Below, piece after piece: positions 61,516 to 64,000 of a stretch of 64,000 bases of DNA. Source of the stretch: Amaranthus tricolor. Lineage: Eukaryota; Streptophyta; Magnoliopsida; Caryophyllales; Amaranthaceae. The stretch is from assembly GCF_026212465.1 (NCBI RefSeq), contig NC_080058.1, forward strand, positions 6,357,001 to 6,421,000, in the 5' to 3' direction. A program made the translations under genes and the position numbers. The first letter of the stretch is position 1. Every line of letters starts with the position of its first letter. The notes under the pieces are model-generated. The model saw only the letters and a program-made list of their open reading frames with translations, did no database searches and was not told where the DNA came from.

Positions 61516-62225
61516 TTCGTTACCATCTTTAGTACCAAAAGAAACAAGTTGTAACATAAATTTAAATAGAGATATTTTTATGAGATACAGTCTTTTAGTG
61601 AAAAGTATATCTTAAATAAGGAGCACATATTTTTATAATATGTATTATATGGACTATTTAACCATAAATATATGTGATTATCTCTCGATAAGACTGTCAC
61701 ATAGAACAATATGAAATTAAAATACGAAGTTGTTATAATGTAAGCATCTAATACAAAATGTTTTTGATGGAATATTCAAGGTCTAGTCATATTTGTATGT
61801 GGTTAGTAGCTTTTCTATTGGGCTAATAATAACGCAAAATAATTTACAACTTCTAGATCCTTGATTGCGCACTCTACAAGCAGAAACATATTCGTATCTA
61901 ATACAACAAAAAAAATTACTTATATATATAAAATGGGTATGAATGGTTTTAATAGAAGTTACATATTTTTTCATGTAAAACTTAAAAGGGTAGATTCAAT
62001 TTTATTTTTTTTAATTGGTGAAATTGCATCATAAGTAATAATAAGCAACCCAAAAAACTTACAAATCAATATCAATATTATATATAAAATCTATAAAGAC
62101 TATTAATGAAGAAATAGGACTGACACGTGTCAAACTCTCAACGAAAATTTTCCGCTCATTTTTATATTGACATGGCAGGTGAATTTGCAGTGAAAATTAT
62201 TTTCTAATATAGTACAATTTAATGT

Positions 62226-62263
62226 GCATAAGAAGATTTGGTAAGCATAAGAAGATTTGGTAA
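62226..62263. repeat. 19-bp tandem pair
   Basis: GCATAAGAAGATTTGGTAA occurs twice in a row. Confidence 0.9.
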
Positions 62264-63267
62264 GCAGTATTATTTCAGAAGTATTTACCTTGGTAAAAGA
62301 GAATAACTTCTTGATATGCAAAATAAAGCATGACTAAATTTATAAATCAGTATTATTTTCCAATATTATTTCCAAAATAAAACAGAATAATATCTTGATA
62401 TAGCAAAATTATTTTTCAAGTTTATTAATCAACTGTAGAATAATTATATCTTCATAATTATACTGATATGCAAATTCATGTACTTGCTACTTATCTACTT
62501 CATATTCCTATTTGCTTAAAAAAAATTATTTTTATTTAATATTTAGGTACTTTCACCTATAAATAATTTTTTTAAAAAATAATTATACCAATGGTAATAT
62601 TTTTCCAAGATCTTTAAAATAAGATGAAATTTGTAATATTTTTGACTCTTTTTAAAAATATTCAAAAAATCATTCAATTATTCAAAAAAATTAAGCTTTA
62701 TTATTAAAATTAAATTTATATTATTTTATTAAAAACTTTAAAGTAAATTTATTTATAAAAATATTGTATAAGATCTTACTTGACTAAGTTTTAGCTAAAA
62801 GAGGTCAAAGAGTGAATTGTTGTCCGTTGAACAACCAATCGACAAGAATAAAGTGACATAGTCTGAGAACTGAGATAAAATGATATGAATTTGCATCTCA
62901 CTTCATAATTTCACTGACATGCAATTGCAAATTACTTGGCTACTTTCCATTTGCTTAAAAAAAGGTAGTTTTATTTAAAATAGATAATATTAAATAAAAA
63001 TTATACAAACGATCTTTTCTTTCAAGATCTTTAAAATGAGACCAACTTTTTTTTTTTTTACACTTTAAAAAAGTTGAAAAAATCTTTCAATTATTCAAAT
63101 AAAAAAATAATTAAGCTTTATTAGAATATATCATTTATAATTTTTTTCAAAAATTGTGAATTAATTGTAATTATTTAATTGTCATAACAAACTTAAGTTA
63201 TTCATAATATATTTTGTTTTACCATTTATTATTTTCATAATTTTATTGAAAAGATATTTTAAATATT

Positions 63268-63386
<119 letters not shown>

Positions 63387-64000
63387 CTTTAAAATATCAA
63401 CAAATAACTTTTTTTATAATCCTAAAAAAAAATTTCCAATCTGCATACATAGCACAGTATTTATCTAGTATAAAATAAAATTATCATACTGTATATGATG
63501 ATTGAATAGTTGAATCAAATAATCTTAAAACATGTTATGAAAAGATCAATTAAATGTAGAATATGAGATATTGTTGTTTCATTCGATTTAATGATAGAAT
63601 ATTATTATTTTTCTTATACACAACCAAATACATGCATTTTCGGTTGTCGTTATACTTTATCATTGAATCGGATGAAATACCAATATCTCATACTCTTCAT
63701 TTAATTGTTTTCATTATAATGGATTTAATGATTCGTGTTCTATTTTTTTTTTATTTTGAGATTAATGATATGTGTTCTATTGTTAAACAAAACTTCACCG
63801 AATTGTACAGATATAAATTATAAAATTGATAAAATATAACACATATGATCAATATTGAAACAGTCAAAAGAATAAGAAAGACACATTGATGATTGGCGTT
63901 TTTTATAAGTTAATTTTAGTGAAACTTTTATATTTTAAATATAGATTTTATTGCACGTACGAGTATATTTCTAAAAGTTTATAGATTCATTGGAGGACAT

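Noticed and set aside
58365..61520. A single retroelement from 58370 to 61515 with a 5-bp duplication AACGA
   Set aside because: The matching AACGA is one base out of register on one side and the outer LTRs are unrelated, so chance or chimerism is likelier.

Overview
This is plant nuclear DNA, most likely from a eudicot. The genes have short exons with GT..AG introns in very AT-rich DNA. They include PAD4, a thylakoid-lumen PsbP-domain protein and a neprosin-domain protein, set among LTR retrotransposons, hAT, Mutator-like and mariner elements and many MITEs. Caryophyllales (beet, spinach or amaranth relatives) is only a guess, from the size and make-up of the mariner element.

Layout: 0-1.8 kb holds the 3' half of a neprosin-domain gene (+). 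From 2.4 to 6.4 kb there are MITEs and foldback elements. From 6.4 to 10.1 kb lies a whole mariner element (DD39D) with a broken transposase and a convergent small ORF. From 10.5 to 17.8 kb there is a TAA microsatellite, a solo Copia-type LTR with an exact target duplication, a Mutator-like MITE built of repeated palindromes, and a Stowaway MITE. From 17.9 to 27.9 kb there is an almost pristine Ty3/gypsy chromovirus (minus strand, two 2,660-bp LTRs). From 28.0 to 28.5 kb there is a second solo LTR.

From 29.6 to 46.3 kb lies PAD4 (+), an immune regulator of 630 codons in four exons. Its second intron is 14.2 kb and holds a tandem duplication, a LINE fragment, a hAT transposon that itself carries a second hAT insertion, and two 0.8-0.9 kb inverted arms. 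PAD4 ends tail-to-tail with a three-exon PsbP-domain gene (minus, 46.8-49.1 kb). From 49.2 to 52.8 kb there is a third solo LTR, a second copy of the hAT MITE and a second copy of the palindromic MITE. From 54.5 to 56.0 kb there is a two-exon plastid-type small heat-shock protein gene (+). From 58.4 to 61.5 kb there is a mosaic of degraded LTR retroelements, and the rest is AT-rich DNA with microsatellites.

The four host genes do not form a pathway; they are ordinary neighbours. Most of the window is explained by repeated transposon insertion, and many insertions can be dated relative to each other because exact target-site duplications survive. The most unusual structures are the iterated-palindrome MITE family (two copies, each with a 9-bp target duplication) and the long inverted repeat inside the PAD4 intron.
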